In this document: positions 19,611 through 28,176 of the stretch, in pieces | Position numbering within the stretch: position 1 is the first letter of the stretch | Layout: every line of letters starts with the position of its first letter | Assembly: GCA_025966135.1 (NCBI GenBank) | Contig: JAOPVP010000019.1 | Span: 1 to 51,554 of the forward strand | Direction: 5' to 3' | From: Frankiales bacterium | Lineage (GTDB): Bacteria; Actinomycetota; Actinomycetes; Mycobacteriales; SCTD01 | Length of the DNA stretch: 51,554 nt | Position numbers and translations under genes: made by a program | Notes under the pieces: generated by a model | What the model was told of the DNA's origin: nothing | What the model saw: the letters and a program-made list of their open reading frames with translations, nothing else | Databases searched by the model: none

Positions 19611-21178
19611 GCCCTTCGCTCACCCTCATCGGTGTGGTGCCGCTCGTCGGCGCGCTCGTGGTCGCCCTGCTACCTCAGGGCAAGGACGTGCTGGCCAAGC
19701 AGGTGGCGCTCGCGACCTCACTCGTCGTGCTGGTCCTCACCCTCGTGCTGTGCGTGAACTTCGACCCACAGGGCGACCGCTTCCAGTTCGTGCAGTCCTA
19801 CGACTGGATCCGCGCGTTCGGTGTCCACTACGCCGTCGGTGTCGACGGCATTGCGCTTGTGCTCGTCGCGCTCATCGCCGTCCTGGTCCCCGTCGTCCTG
19901 CTCGCCAGCTGGGACGACGTCGAGGCCCTGACCGAGGTGGGCACCGAGGGCTCCGACGCCCCCGCTGCCAAGCGCAAGAGCGTGCGGTCCTTCTTCGCGC
20001 TGCTGCTGGTCCTCGAGACGATGATGATCGGGGTCTTCGCGGCCACCGACCTGTTCCTGTTCTACGTCTTCTTCGAGGCCATGCTCATCCCGATGTACTT
20101 CCTCATCGGGTCGTACGGGGGTCCGCGCCGGTCGTACGCCGCCGTCAAGTTCCTGCTCTACAGCCTGGTTGGCGGGCTGCTCATGCTCGCCGCCGTGATC
20201 GGGCTCTACGTCCAGTCAGCCAAGCAGGGACCGGGGACGTTCAGCTTCGAGGCCCTGACGCAGCTCAACCTCAGCCACACCACGCAGGCGTGGCTGTTCC
20301 TGGGCTTCTTCATCGCCTTCGCCATCAAGGCGCCGCTGTTCCCGTTCCACACCTGGCTCCCGGATGCCGGTGCCGAGGCCCCCACGGGCGGCGCGGTGCT
20401 GCTCGTCGGCGTCCTGGACAAGGTCGGCACGTTCGGCTTCCTGCGGTACTGCCTGCCGCTGTTCCCCTGGGCGGCCCGGGAGTTCGCGCCGTACGTCATC
20501 GCGCTGTCGGTGATTGGGGTGATCTATGGCGCCCTCCTCGCGATGGGCCAGAAGGACCTCAAGCGACTGGTGTCCTACACCTCCGTCGCGCACTTCGGGT
20601 TCATCGGGATGGGGTGCTTCGCCTTCACGACGCAGGCCGGCACCGGCGCGGTGCTCTACATGGTCAACCACGGCCTGTCGACCGGTGCCCTGTTCATGGT
20701 GATCGGCTTCCTCATCAACCGTGGCAGGAGCCGCTTCATCAGCGACTACTCCGGCATCGCGAAGGTCGCACCCACCCTGGCCGCGTTGTTCTTCGTCAGC
20801 GGTCTCAGCTCGCTCGCGCTTCCCGGCCTGTCCACGTTCATCAGCGAGTTCCTGGTACTCGTCGGGACCTTCGAGCGGTACACCGTCGCGGCGGTCGTCG
20901 CGACGACCGGCATCATCCTGGCCGCGCTGTACATCCTGCTGGCCTACCAGCGCACGATGCAAGGCGCGCTCTCGAGCGCGCACGCCGCCCTGAAGGACCT
21001 GAGCGGCCGTGAGGTCGCCGCCCTCGCGCCGCTGATCGCGCTCATGATCCTCCTCGGCTTCTACCCGAAGCCGGTCACCGACATCATCAACCCGGCGGTG
21101 AAGGTCACCATGCAGGAAGTCGGGGCTCAGGACCCGGCACCCACCGACGTGGCCAAGCCCGCCGCCGAGAGCAAGTAG
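19607..21178 (+). CDS. nuoM: NADH-quinone oxidoreductase subunit M
   Basis: NuoM is the second antiporter-like proton pump of complex I. The 523-residue protein has about 14 helices. It carries [17 protein letters not shown] (key Glu), a lysine in [17 protein letters not shown], and [15 protein letters not shown]. An inserted polar stretch (about residues 105-125, [16 protein letters not shown]) lies in a loop and is common in actinobacteria. The start is GTG at 19607, overlapping the nuoL stop by 4 nt. nuoN starts 6 nt after its stop. Confidence 0.97.
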   Translation: MSPSLTLIGVVPLVGALVVALLPQGKDVLAKQVALATSLVVLVLTLVLCVNFDPQGDRFQFVQSYDWIRAFGVHYAVGVDGIALVLVALIAVLVPVVLLASWDDVEALTEVGTEGSDAPAAKRKSVRSFFALLLVLETMMIGVFAATDLFLFYVFFEAMLIPMYFLIGSYGGPRRSYAAVKFLLYSLVGGLLMLAAVIGLYVQSAKQGPGTFSFEALTQLNLSHTTQAWLFLGFFIAFAIKAPLFPFHTWLPDAGAEAPTGGAVLLVGVLDKVGTFGFLRYCLPLFPWAAREFAPYVIALSVIGVIYGALLAMGQKDLKRLVSYTSVAHFGFIGMGCFAFTTQAGTGAVLYMVNHGLSTGALFMVIGFLINRGRSRFISDYSGIAKVAPTLAALFFVSGLSSLALPGLSTFISEFLVLVGTFERYTVAAVVATTGIILAALYILLAYQRTMQGALSSAHAALKDLSGREVAALAPLIALMILLGFYPKPVTDIINPAVKVTMQEVGAQDPAPTDVAKPAAESK

Positions 21179-21184
21179 AGGACG

Positions 21185-22729
21185 ATGCCCACCGACATCC
21201 AGGCGCCGTCCATCGCCTACCTCCCGCTGCTGCCGATCCTCATCGTGTTCGGGGCCGCCACCCTCGGCGTGCTGGTCGAGGCGTTCGTACCCGCGCACCA
21301 GCGCCGGCTCAGCCAGGTCGTGGTCGCCGTCGCAGGTCTGGTGGCGTCCCTCGGGGCGGTCATCTACCTGGCCGCCGACGGCACCTCTCGGCTCGTCGCC
21401 GAGTCCGCCCTTGCGATCGACGGCCCCGCGCTGTTCCTCCAGGGAACGCTGTGCGTGCTCGGCATCGGCAGCATCCTGCTGCTGTCGGAGCGGCGTCTGG
21501 ACCGGAGCGGTGGCGTCGTGGTGAGCCAGGCCGCCAACGCGCCCGGCTCGCGCGAGGACCTGCGGCTCGCCGAGAGCAGCCATGTGCAGACCGAGGTCTA
21601 TCCGCTGGCGATGTTCGCCCTCGGCGGCATGCTGCTGTTCCCGGCCTGCAACAACCTGCTGCTCATGTTCGTCGCGCTCGAGGTCCTGTCCCTGCCGCTG
21701 TACCTCATGGCCGGGCTCGCCCGTCGTCGGCGTCTGCTATCCCAGGAAGCCGCCCTCAAGTACTTCCTGCTCGGCGCCTTCGCCTCGGCCTTCTTCCTGT
21801 ACGGCGTCGCGCTCCTGTACGGCTACGCCGGCAGCGTGGACCTCGGCGACATCCTGACGGCCACGTCGCAGGCGGGGAAGAGCGACGGCCTGCTGTATCT
21901 CGGTGTCGCGATGCTCGGCGTGGGACTGCTCTTCAAGGTCGGTGCGGTCCCGTTCCAGGCCTGGACCCCCGACGTCTACCAGGGCAGCCCGACGCCGGTC
22001 ACCGCCCTGATGGCGGCGTGCACCAAGGTCGCTGCCTTCGGTGCGCTGCTGCGGGTCTTCTACGTCGGCTTCGGCACCTCCCAGTGGGACTGGCGCCCCA
22101 TGCTGTGGGCCGTCGCCATCCTCACCATGGTGGTCGGCGCGATCCTGGCCGTCACACAGACCGACGTGAAGCGGATGCTGGCCTACTCCTCGATCGCCCA
22201 CACCGGCTTCATCCTCGTGGGTGTCATCGCCATCAACAAGAGCGGTCTGTCGGGCACGCTGTTCTACCTGCTGACCTACGGCTTCACGACCATCGCGTCC
22301 TTCGCGGTCGTCGGGCTGGTCCGCGACAGCGCCGGTGAGGCGACCCACCTGGCGCAGTGGGCGGGCCTGGGCAAGCGCAGCCCGCTCGTCGCCGGCGTCT
22401 TCGCCCTGCTGCTGTTCGCGCTGGCCGGCATCCCGCTCACGAGCGGCTTCATGGCGAAGTTCGCAGTGTTCAAGGCGGCGACCGAAGGTGGCGCCACGGC
22501 GCTCGTCGTGGTCGGTGTGATCGCGAGTGCCGTCACGGCGTTCTTCTACGCCCGCGTCGTGGTGCTCATGTTCTTCCAGGAGCCCACCGTGGACGGACCG
22601 ACTGTCGCGGTGCCCAGTGCCTACACCGCGGTCACGATCGCCGTGGGTGTGGCCTTCACCGTCATCTTGGGCATCGTCCCCCAGCCGGTGCTGGACCTGG
22701 CCGGCAAGGCTGCGACCTTTATCAGGTGA
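21185..22729 (+). CDS. nuoN: NADH-quinone oxidoreductase subunit N
   Basis: NuoN is the third antiporter-like subunit, next to NuoK. The 514-residue protein has about 14 helices with LFVALEVLSLPLYLMAGL-type Glu helix (near residue 165), FKVGAVPFQAWTPDVYQGSPT and KRMLAYSSIAHTGFI. A hydrophilic loop (about 108-138) is typical of the family. The ATG at 21185 follows GAGGA. The prenyl synthase gene overlaps its stop by 4 nt, so quinone-tail synthesis is translationally coupled to complex I. Confidence 0.97.
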   Translation: MPTDIQAPSIAYLPLLPILIVFGAATLGVLVEAFVPAHQRRLSQVVVAVAGLVASLGAVIYLAADGTSRLVAESALAIDGPALFLQGTLCVLGIGSILLLSERRLDRSGGVVVSQAANAPGSREDLRLAESSHVQTEVYPLAMFALGGMLLFPACNNLLLMFVALEVLSLPLYLMAGLARRRRLLSQEAALKYFLLGAFASAFFLYGVALLYGYAGSVDLGDILTATSQAGKSDGLLYLGVAMLGVGLLFKVGAVPFQAWTPDVYQGSPTPVTALMAACTKVAAFGALLRVFYVGFGTSQWDWRPMLWAVAILTMVVGAILAVTQTDVKRMLAYSSIAHTGFILVGVIAINKSGLSGTLFYLLTYGFTTIASFAVVGLVRDSAGEATHLAQWAGLGKRSPLVAGVFALLLFALAGIPLTSGFMAKFAVFKAATEGGATALVVVGVIASAVTAFFYARVVVLMFFQEPTVDGPTVAVPSAYTAVTIAVGVAFTVILGIVPQPVLDLAGKAATFIR

Positions 22730-23724
22730 CCACCTCCACGTCGGGACTGCTGGGCAGGACCGATCCGGCGCTCCAGGCCTCCGTCAGCGAAGGCCTCGAG
22801 CGAGTCGAGGCGCGGCTGCGCGAGGTCGTGCGCAGCAGCCACCCGATGCTCACCGAGGCGGCGGCGCACCTGGTCGAGGCCGGTGGCAAGCGAGTCCGGC
22901 CGTTGCTGACGCTGCTGTCGGCGCAGCTCGGGGACGCTGACCGTCATGAGGTCGTCGACGCCGCCGTCGTCGTGGAGCTGACGCATCTCGCCACGCTGTA
23001 TCACGACGACGTCATGGATGAGGCTCCGGTTCGCCGCGGTGCCGCCAGCGCCAACACGCGCTGGACCAACACCGTCGCGATCCTCACCGGCGACTACCTG
23101 TTTGCGCGGGCCTCCGACCTCACGGCGGGGTTGGGCACGGAGGCGACGCACCTGCAGTCGCGGACCTTCGCCCGCCTCGTCGAGGGCCAGATCGCCGAGA
23201 CCGCAGGCCCCTCCGCGGAGGCCGACCCCGTCGCGCACCACCTCCAGGTCCTCGCCGACAAGACCGCATCGCTGCTGTCGACCTCGGCTCGACTCGGCGC
23301 GATGATGGCCGGCGTGGACCGGGAGACCGTGGACAGGGTCGCCGACTTCGGCGAGGTCTTCGGGGTTGCGTTCCAGCTCTCCGACGACCTGATCGATGTG
23401 CTCTCGGACTCCGAGCAGTCCGGCAAGACCCCGGGCACCGACCTGCGCGAGGGCGTCGCCACCCTGCCGGTGCTGCTCGTGCGTGCGAGCGACGACGCGG
23501 CGAGCGCCATGCTCGCCACGCTGCTCGAAGGTGACCTCTCGGAGGACGCGGCACTGGAAGAGGCCCTGCGCCAGCTGCGCGCCCACCCGGCGATCGGGCA
23601 GGCACGCGACGTCCTGCAGTCCTACGTGGACCGGGCGAGGTCCATCGTGGACGACCTGCCCGCCGGCCCGACCCAGCAGGCCTTCGCGGCACTGACCGAC
23701 TTCGTCCTCGCCCGGACCGGTTGA
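22726..23724 (+). CDS. Long-chain polyprenyl diphosphate synthase (menaquinone side chain)
   Basis: This all-helical trans-prenyltransferase condenses isopentenyl diphosphate onto allylic primers to make the menaquinone tail. In 332 residues it has GGKRVRP (53-59), the first aspartate-rich motif DDVMD (94-98) and the second DDLID (220-224). A large residue two positions before the first motif (YH) sets chain length; hepta- to octa- or nonaprenyl is possible, and the exact length cannot be read. The start is GTG at 22726, overlapping the nuoN stop. Mycobacterial GrcC and Bacillus HepT-type enzymes are relatives. The NuoB-like gene overlaps its stop. Confidence 0.92.
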   Translation: MTTSTSGLLGRTDPALQASVSEGLERVEARLREVVRSSHPMLTEAAAHLVEAGGKRVRPLLTLLSAQLGDADRHEVVDAAVVVELTHLATLYHDDVMDEAPVRRGAASANTRWTNTVAILTGDYLFARASDLTAGLGTEATHLQSRTFARLVEGQIAETAGPSAEADPVAHHLQVLADKTASLLSTSARLGAMMAGVDRETVDRVADFGEVFGVAFQLSDDLIDVLSDSEQSGKTPGTDLREGVATLPVLLVRASDDAASAMLATLLEGDLSEDAALEEALRQLRAHPAIGQARDVLQSYVDRARSIVDDLPAGPTQQAFAALTDFVLARTG

Positions 23725-24203
23725 TCCCGCGTCCGGTGGACGCCGTCGCACCCACCGAGCTGGTCCTCGACTGGGGACCGCGCTTCCGGCTGACGCTGTT
23801 CGACCTGGGTCTGGCCTGCTGCGCGGTGGAGTTCGTCGCGGCTGCCCTGAGCGAGCAGGCCTTTCAGAAGCTCGGCGCGCACGTCGGCCCCTTGCAGGAG
23901 GCCAACGTCCTCGTCGTCAGTGGCACCCTCACCGACGTCACCGCTCGGTCCGTCATCGCGGCCTACCAGCAGATGGCCGAGCCCAAGTGGGTGGTCTCCT
24001 TCGGAGCCTGCGCCAACTGCGGCGGCCCCTACTGGGACAGCTACTCGGTCACCAAGGGCGTGGACCAGCTGCTTCCCGTCGACGTCTACGTCCCGGGCTG
24101 CCCGCCCCGTCCCGAGGCCCTGCTGCAGGCGCTCGTCCTGCTCCAGCAGGGTGAACCCCTCCAGCGTGACCTGCAGGCCCCGCCCGTACGGCCCGCGTCA
24201 TGA
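23721..24203 (+). CDS. Second NuoB-like subunit (orphan complex-I-type trio)
   Basis: This 160-residue paralogue of NuoB keeps all four N2 ligands: C33-C34, C97 (GAC) and C127 (PGCPPRP), plus an extra C100. It lacks the basic C-terminal tail of the main NuoB and is clearly diverged. The TTG at 23721 overlaps the prenyl synthase stop (TTGA); a GTG at 23736 is the alternative. It is followed, with 4-nt overlaps, by NuoC-like and NuoI-like genes. No NuoD, NuoE-G or membrane subunit accompanies them. It could form an alternative connecting module for the main complex or be what remains of a second complex. Streptomyces carries a larger second nuo set in what I recall as the same position. Confidence 0.85.
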   Translation: MIPRPVDAVAPTELVLDWGPRFRLTLFDLGLACCAVEFVAAALSEQAFQKLGAHVGPLQEANVLVVSGTLTDVTARSVIAAYQQMAEPKWVVSFGACANCGGPYWDSYSVTKGVDQLLPVDVYVPGCPPRPEALLQALVLLQQGEPLQRDLQAPPVRPAS

Positions 24204-24724
24204 CGCTCGCCGACGCGCTCGGTCAGGAGCTGACGACGTCGTACGGCGTTGTCGTGGGTGAGGTGGACCGGACGCGCTGGTCCGAGGTGGCGGCGGTGGT
24301 CCGCGACCAGGGATACAGCTTCTTCGACCTGCTCACCGCGGTGGACCTCGAGGCCGACGGGTTCGAGGTGCTCCTGCGGCTCTGGGACCCGGTGCGGCAC
24401 GAGGGTGTCGTCCTGCGCACCCGCTGCCCGCGTGACGACGCACGGGTGCCGACCCTGACCCCACTGTTCGCCGGCGCCGGCTGGCACGAGCGGGCCACGG
24501 CTGAGCTGTTCGGCGTCGCCTTCGACGGTCACGACACCGCCCGGCTGCTGCTGCCGGAGAGCTTCGCGGGACACCCTCTGCGCAAGGAGTTCGTGCTGGC
24601 TGCGCGGGTCGCGAAGCGCTGGCCTGGCGCCAAGGAACCGGGTGAGTCCGAGGCCGACCTCGCGACCCCCAGCCGCCGCCGCCCGCAGCCGCCCGGCGTG
24701 CCGACCGGGTGGGGACCCCCGTGA
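24200..24724 (+). CDS. Second NuoC-like subunit (orphan trio)
   Basis: This 174-residue protein has the 30-kDa-subunit signature in the form [21 protein letters not shown] (about 97-117), followed by HPLRKEF, as in NuoC and hydrogenase HycE N-terminal domains. Unlike the main NuoC it has no long N-terminal extension. It ends in a Pro/Arg-rich tail (about 150-174). The ATG at 24200 overlaps the NuoB-like stop (ATGA), and the NuoI-like gene overlaps its own stop (GTGA). No cofactor is expected. The full retention of the family core argues that it is not simply decaying. Confidence 0.85.
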   Translation: MTLADALGQELTTSYGVVVGEVDRTRWSEVAAVVRDQGYSFFDLLTAVDLEADGFEVLLRLWDPVRHEGVVLRTRCPRDDARVPTLTPLFAGAGWHERATAELFGVAFDGHDTARLLLPESFAGHPLRKEFVLAARVAKRWPGAKEPGESEADLATPSRRRPQPPGVPTGWGPP

Positions 24725-25191
24725 CGCCGTACGACGTTGGGCTCGCCGCCCTCCGCGCGGCCCGCTACCCGGAGCAGGCGCCGGCGCTGCCCCCGCGTTC
24801 GCGGGGAGTGATCGCTCTGCTGGAGCAGAACTGCACGGTCTGCATGCTGTGCGCCCGAGAGTGCCCGGACTGGTGCATAGAGATCGACTCGCACAAGGAG
24901 ACGGTGCCGCCCCGCACGGAGCACGGCCGGCCACGGGTGCGGCACGTGCTCGACCGGTTCGCGATCGACTTCGCGCTGTGCATGTGGTGCGGCATCTGCA
25001 TCGAGGTCTGCCCGTTCGACGCGCTGTTCTGGTCGCCTGCGTTCGAGCACGCCGCCACCGACGCGACGGCGCTGGTGCACGAGCGGGAGCAGCTGCGGCA
25101 GTGGCTGCGCACGGTGCCCCCACCGCCGCCGCTGGACCCGGCGGCCGAGCCCTCCGCGGAGCGGGTCGCGGCCCGCAAGCAGGCCGGGTAG
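24721..25191 (+). CDS. Second NuoI-like 2x[4Fe-4S] ferredoxin subunit (orphan trio)
   Basis: This 156-residue protein has two complete [4Fe-4S] motifs: C38, C41, C44, C48 and C87, C90, C93, C97. The spacing matches NuoI and HycF/EchF-type subunits. The C-terminal 45 residues are hydrophilic and Pro/Ala-rich. I chose GTG 24721, which overlaps the upstream stop (GTGA) and sits 5 nt after a GTGGGGA stretch; GTG 24709 would add four residues. A hairpin follows at 25193-25210. The electron donor is not apparent, since no NuoE/F/G-like partner accompanies it. Confidence 0.87.
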   Translation: MTPYDVGLAALRAARYPEQAPALPPRSRGVIALLEQNCTVCMLCARECPDWCIEIDSHKETVPPRTEHGRPRVRHVLDRFAIDFALCMWCGICIEVCPFDALFWSPAFEHAATDATALVHEREQLRQWLRTVPPPPPLDPAAEPSAERVAARKQAG

Positions 25192-25192
25192 G

Positions 25193-25210
25193 GAACGCGA
25201 CGGCGCGTTC
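25193..25210. terminator. Hairpin after the NuoI-like gene
   Basis: A perfect 7-bp stem, GAACGCG (25193-25199) / CGCGTTC (25204-25210), with a 4-nt loop starts 2 nt after the stop codon. It has no T-run. It could end the nuo-type transcript or be an operator of htpX, whose start is 46 nt further on. Confidence 0.45.
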
Positions 25211-25255
25211 AGGCGTTGTAAAGGGCGAACCAACGACACGTGTGGAGGGGCGCTC

Positions 25256-26125
25256 GTGCACAGGCACTACAACGGACTGAAGACCGCCGTTCTTCTTGCC
25301 GGTCTGTCGAGCCTCGTGTTGCTCGCTGGTGGCATCCTCGGTGGCCGCAGCGGGCTCGTCATCGCGCTGTTCATCGCCCTGGGGCTGAACGGATATGCGT
25401 ACTTCAACAGCGACAAGCTCGCACTGCGCTCGATGCACGCGGTGCCGGTGACGGCGCAGCAGGCTCCGGAGATCTACGCCATCGTCGAGGAGCTCTCGAC
25501 CAAGATGCAGATCCCGATGCCGCGGATCTACCTCAGCCCGACCGCCGCGTCGAACGCCTTCGCCACCGGCCGCAACCCCGAGCACGCCGCGGTGTGCTTC
25601 ACGAGCGGCATCCTCGAGCTGCTCGACCAGCGCGAGCTGCGCGCAGTTCTCGCTCACGAGCTCGCCCACGTCGGCAACCGCGACATCCTGATTGCCTCGG
25701 TCGCGGCCACGATCGCCACCGTCATCTCGTTCCTGGCCCAGATGGCACAGTTCGCGATGATCTTCGGCGGAGGCCGCGGTGACGACGAGGACAACAACCC
25801 GTTCACGATGCTGCTGTTCGCGATCCTGGGCCCGGTGGCGGCGGCCGTCATCCAGATGGCCATAAGCCGCAGCCGGGAGTACCAGGCGGACCAGACCGGG
25901 GCCGAGGTCAGCGGCGATCCGCTTGGCCTGGCGAGCGCGCTGCGCAAGTTGGAGCAGGGCGTCGCGGCCCGTCCCCTGCCACAGGATCCCAAGCTCGCGC
26001 CGACCAGCTCGCTCATGATCGCCAACCCGTTCACGGGTGGCGGCATAGGGAAGCTGTTCAGCACCCACCCGCCCATGGCCGACCGGATCGCCCGCCTCGA
26101 GGCGATGGCGCGGGAGTACCGCTAG
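25256..26125 (+). CDS. htpX: Membrane zinc metalloprotease HtpX
   Basis: HtpX is an M48-family membrane protease that degrades misfolded membrane proteins. The 289-residue product has two N-terminal helices (about 10-29 and 33-50). The zinc motif HELAH has H134, E135 and H138. Two further hydrophobic segments lie at about 144-165 and 185-205, and [12 protein letters not shown] supplies the third ligand Glu. The C-terminal [17 protein letters not shown] is typical. The start is GTG at 25256, 5 nt after GGAGGGG (25244-25250). The gene converges on yajQ with a hairpin between them. Confidence 0.95.
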   Translation: MHRHYNGLKTAVLLAGLSSLVLLAGGILGGRSGLVIALFIALGLNGYAYFNSDKLALRSMHAVPVTAQQAPEIYAIVEELSTKMQIPMPRIYLSPTAASNAFATGRNPEHAAVCFTSGILELLDQRELRAVLAHELAHVGNRDILIASVAATIATVISFLAQMAQFAMIFGGGRGDDEDNNPFTMLLFAILGPVAAAVIQMAISRSREYQADQTGAEVSGDPLGLASALRKLEQGVAARPLPQDPKLAPTSSLMIANPFTGGGIGKLFSTHPPMADRIARLEAMAREYR

Positions 26126-26165
26126 CTCTCCTCGGGCCCGCACCACCCGCGGGTCGACGGGACGG

Positions 26166-26195
26166 CCGGCGTCTCTGCCCCCCCGGAGGCGCCGG
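26166..26195. terminator. Bidirectional terminator hairpin between htpX and yajQ
   Basis: CCGGCGTCTC (26166-26175) pairs with GAGGCGCCGG (26186-26195), 10 bp with one G-T pair, around a C-rich loop in the 100-bp gap between convergent genes. It lacks a T-run, as is common in actinobacteria. Confidence 0.6.
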
Positions 26196-26225
26196 TCCTC
26201 AGGCGGGTCGTGCCCAACGACGCGG

Positions 26226-26714
26226 TCAGCGGTAGTTGGTGAACTGCAGGGCGAAGTCGAACTCGTGGCCCTTCAGCAGCGCGATGACCGTCTGCAGGTC
26301 ATCCTTCTTCTTGGCCGAGACGCGCAGCTGGTCGCCCTGGATCTGCGGCTGGACGCCCTTGGGGCCCTCGTCACGGATGACCTTCGCGACCTTCTTGGCG
26401 TTCTCCTGGCTGATGCCCTCGGAGACCTTGCAGGTGATGCGGTACTCCTTGCCCGACTGGTGGGGATCGCCCGCATCGAGGGTCTTCAGGGAGATCTGCC
26501 GCTTGATGAGCTTCTCCTTGAAGACGTCGAGCAGCGCCTTGACGCGCTCCTCGGCCCCGGCCTTGAGCGCGATGTCGTCCCCGGACCAGGCGATCTCGGC
26601 GCCCGTGCCTTTGAAGTCGTACCGGGTCGCGGCCTCCTTGGCCGTCTGGTTCAGCGCGTTGTCCACCTCTTGGCGGTCGACCTTGCTGACGATGTCGAAC
26701 GACGGGTCGGCCAC
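26226..26714 (-). CDS. YajQ family nucleotide-binding protein
   Basis: This 162-residue protein belongs to the YajQ family (two ferredoxin-like folds). Some members bind cyclic di-GMP or nucleic acids; the role in actinobacteria is not settled. Family segments are [19 protein letters not shown] at the N-terminus, [37 protein letters not shown] and the C-terminal [11 protein letters not shown] start at GTG 26714 because AAGGAG lies 6 nt upstream; this gives the usual length, whereas ATG 26747 adds a 11-residue non-conserved leader that abuts the tRNA-Tyr gene. Confidence 0.94.
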   Translation of the reverse strand: MADPSFDIVSKVDRQEVDNALNQTAKEAATRYDFKGTGAEIAWSGDDIALKAGAEERVKALLDVFKEKLIKRQISLKTLDAGDPHQSGKEYRITCKVSEGISQENAKKVAKVIRDEGPKGVQPQIQGDQLRVSAKKKDDLQTVIALLKGHEFDFALQFTNYR

Positions 26715-26747
26715 TGCTGACTCCTTGCTATCGTGATCCCGCACCAA

Positions 26748-26832
26748 GGCGGGTTGCCCGAGTGGTCAATGGGAGCGGACTGTAAATCCGTCGGCTTAGC
26801 CTACGAAGGTTCGAACCCTTCACCCGCCACCA
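26748..26832 (+). tRNA. tRNA-Tyr (anticodon GTA)
   Basis: This is a class II tRNA with acceptor GGCGGGT pairing with ACCCGCC (26822-26828), anticodon GTA at 26782-26784 in a CTGTAAA loop, a long variable arm and T-arm GGTTCGAACCC. CCA is encoded (26830-26832). It is the only one of the four tRNAs here with an encoded CCA. Confidence 0.96.
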
Positions 26833-26838
26833 GCGCGC

Positions 26839-26874
26839 CGGACGGCTCCTGATCAGGTGATCCGGAGCCGTCCG
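26839..26874 (+). terminator. Terminator-like hairpin after tRNA-Tyr
   Basis: A perfect 11-bp stem, CGGACGGCTCC (26839-26849) / GGAGCCGTCCG (26864-26874), has an inner GATC/GATC pair. It lies 7 nt past the tRNA and is not followed by T residues. Confidence 0.65.
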
Positions 26875-27109
26875 CGTACGCTCGGGCCTCGTGAACGTGC
26901 TCACGCCGGCGTCGCGTTTCCTGCGGTCGGAGGCCGTGGCCCACGACCGACTCGCGCTGGCGGACGCTACCCCTTGCTGCGCACCTGGAGGAGCTCCTCA
27001 CGGCGTGGCTTGCATGCCTGGGACGGTGTCTACCGGGTGTCGAGATGCACGGTGCCGGCGGCTCCCGACGTCCCGGTCCTCGGAGCGTGTACGCTTCTCC
27101 CGGTTCGCC
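26875..27109. other. Gap between tRNA-Tyr and tRNA-Thr
   Basis: I find no convincing gene here. A frame from GTG 26891 has no recognisable domain and runs into tRNA-Thr. A TACGCT hexamer at 27090-27095 is a plausible -10 for tRNA-Thr. GTGAACGTGCTCAC at 26891-26904 is a weak Rex-like palindrome. Confidence 0.5.
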
Positions 27110-27182
27110 GCCCCTTTAGCTCAGTCGGCAGAGCGTCTCCATGGTAAGGAGAAGGTCTACGGTTCGATTCCGTAAAGGGGCT
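27110..27182 (+). tRNA. tRNA-Thr (anticodon GGT)
   Basis: This 73-nt cloverleaf has acceptor GCCCCTT/AAGGGGC, D-arm GCTCAGTCGGCAGAGC, anticodon GGT at 27143-27145 and T-arm CGGTTCGATTCCG. No CCA is encoded. TACGCT at 27090-27095 is a likely -10. Confidence 0.96.
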
Positions 27183-27219
27183 CTCTCGCAAGAGACCCTC
27201 GCAAGACGGCAGTACCCCG

Positions 27220-27292
27220 GGCGGTGTAGCTCAGTTGGCAGAGCAAGCGACTCATAATCGCTGTGTCACCGGTTCAAGTCCGGTCATCGCTA
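27220..27292 (+). tRNA. tRNA-Met, elongator type (anticodon CAT)
   Basis: This 73-nt cloverleaf has anticodon CAT at 27253-27255 in loop CTCATAA, stem AGCGA/TCGCT and T-arm CCGGTTCAAGTCCGG. The acceptor GGCGGTG/CATCGCT has G-T pairs at positions 1-72 and 5-68. The anticodon stem lacks the three G-C pairs of initiator tRNA, so it is the elongator. No CCA is encoded. tRNA-Ile with a modified CAT is less likely. Confidence 0.93.
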
Positions 27293-27313
27293 CAGCCACT
27301 ACCGGCGTTCCGG

Positions 27314-27319
27314 TAGCCT
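27314..27319 (+). promoter_or_regulatory. Candidate -10 element for rpmG
   Basis: TAGCCT fits the TAnnnT pattern in the 84-bp gap between tRNA-Met and rpmG. It overlaps the right arm of a 7-bp hairpin (27299-27316). No clear -35 is visible, and rpmG could instead be transcribed with the tRNAs. Confidence 0.4.
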
Positions 27320-27376
27320 TGTCCACGCAGACACGCAGCACCTCTCACTCCTTGTAGAAAGCGCAGGCACCTCCGC

Positions 27377-27541
27377 ATGGCCGCCACCGACGTCCGTCCG
27401 AAGATCACGCTGGCCTGCCAGGAGTGCAAGCACCGCAACTACATCACCAAGAAGAACCGGCGGAACGACCCCGACCGACTCGACCTCAAGAAGTTCTGCC
27501 CGAACTGCCGCAAGCACACCGACCACCGCGAGACGCGCTAG
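27377..27541 (+). CDS. rpmG: 50S ribosomal protein L33 (zinc-binding form)
   Basis: The 54-residue bL33 is a small protein of the large ribosomal subunit near the E site. It begins [20 protein letters not shown] and has the paired CxxC motifs of the zinc-containing (C+) form: C14 and C17, then FCPNC near residue 40. The Lys/Arg-rich middle [20 protein letters not shown] is typical. In mycobacteria and Streptomyces an rpmG also precedes hadA/hadB-like genes, so the context agrees. A zinc-free paralogue, if present, lies elsewhere. Confidence 0.96.
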   Translation: MAATDVRPKITLACQECKHRNYITKKNRRNDPDRLDLKKFCPNCRKHTDHRETR

Positions 27542-27713
27542 CCAACACCGCGCCGAGCCCGTGAGCTCGCGCACCGACAGGCCGGTCACCCGACGAGGGG
27601 GCCGGCCTTCGTCGTACGGCGAAGCCCTTGCGCTCGCCGTCCCCACTCGGGCCTGGGTGAGAACGCGTTTCAGCGTTGCGCTAGCGTCCCCCGGCGAGCG
27701 AGAGGATCCAGCC

Positions 27714-28175
27714 ATGCCCCTGAACCGCGACTTCATCGGCCGCACGGCCCCTGCCGGGGAGCCCATCGAGGTGACCCGCAACGACATCCGGCGCTTCGCG
27801 ACGGCCATCGGCGACAGCAACCCCGCCTACCACGACCGCGAGGCGGCCAAGGCGCTCGGCTACCCGGACGTCATCGCGCCGCCGACGTTTCTCATCTCCG
27901 CGAGCACGGGCGGCGGCAGCGGCGGCTTCATCCTCGACCCCGAGCTGGGCCTCAACTACGCACTCGTCGTCCACGGCGAGCAACAGTTCGCGTTCCACCG
28001 CCCGGTGCAGGCCGGCGACGTGCTGGAGACCGTCACCCGCATCGCCGACATCCGGGACGCCGGGCGCAACGAGCTGCTGACCCTGGTCATCGAGGTCACC
28101 AGCAACGGCGAACCGGTCGCCACCGTGACCAACACGATCGTCAGCCGCGGCACCGCGGCCCCGAAGGAGGCCTGA
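27714..28175 (+). CDS. HadA-like MaoC dehydratase subunit
   Basis: This 153-residue hot-dog-fold protein resembles HadA, the substrate-binding partner in the (3R)-hydroxyacyl-ACP dehydratase of mycobacterial type II fatty acid synthesis. The region FATAIGDSNPAYHD (28-41) aligns with the dehydratase motif but lacks the exact Asp-x4-His pair of active subunits, as in HadA. The FILDPELGLNYALVVHGEQQFAFHRPVQAGD block is conserved. The ATG at 27714 follows GAGAGGA; an upstream in-frame extension is not conserved. A TAGCGT (27682-27687) may be its -10. It lies 1 nt before the HadB-like gene, and the two likely form a heterodimer. Confidence 0.88.
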   Translation: MPLNRDFIGRTAPAGEPIEVTRNDIRRFATAIGDSNPAYHDREAAKALGYPDVIAPPTFLISASTGGGSGGFILDPELGLNYALVVHGEQQFAFHRPVQAGDVLETVTRIADIRDAGRNELLTLVIEVTSNGEPVATVTNTIVSRGTAAPKEA

Positions 28176-28176
28176 G

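Noticed and set aside
26888..26907. GTGAACGTGCTCAC palindrome as a second Rex operator
   Set aside because: The outer TT/AA positions do not match, and the nearest gene downstream is a tRNA over 200 nt away; this is likely chance in GC-rich DNA.
26891..27175. Possible small gene between tRNA-Tyr and tRNA-Thr
   Set aside because: It has no ribosome-binding site and no recognisable domain, and the frame runs into tRNA-Thr.
27299..27316. CTACCGG-CGTT-CCGGTAG hairpin as a tRNA-Met terminator
   Set aside because: The stem is only 7 bp without a T-run and overlaps the candidate rpmG -10 element; I cannot decide its role.
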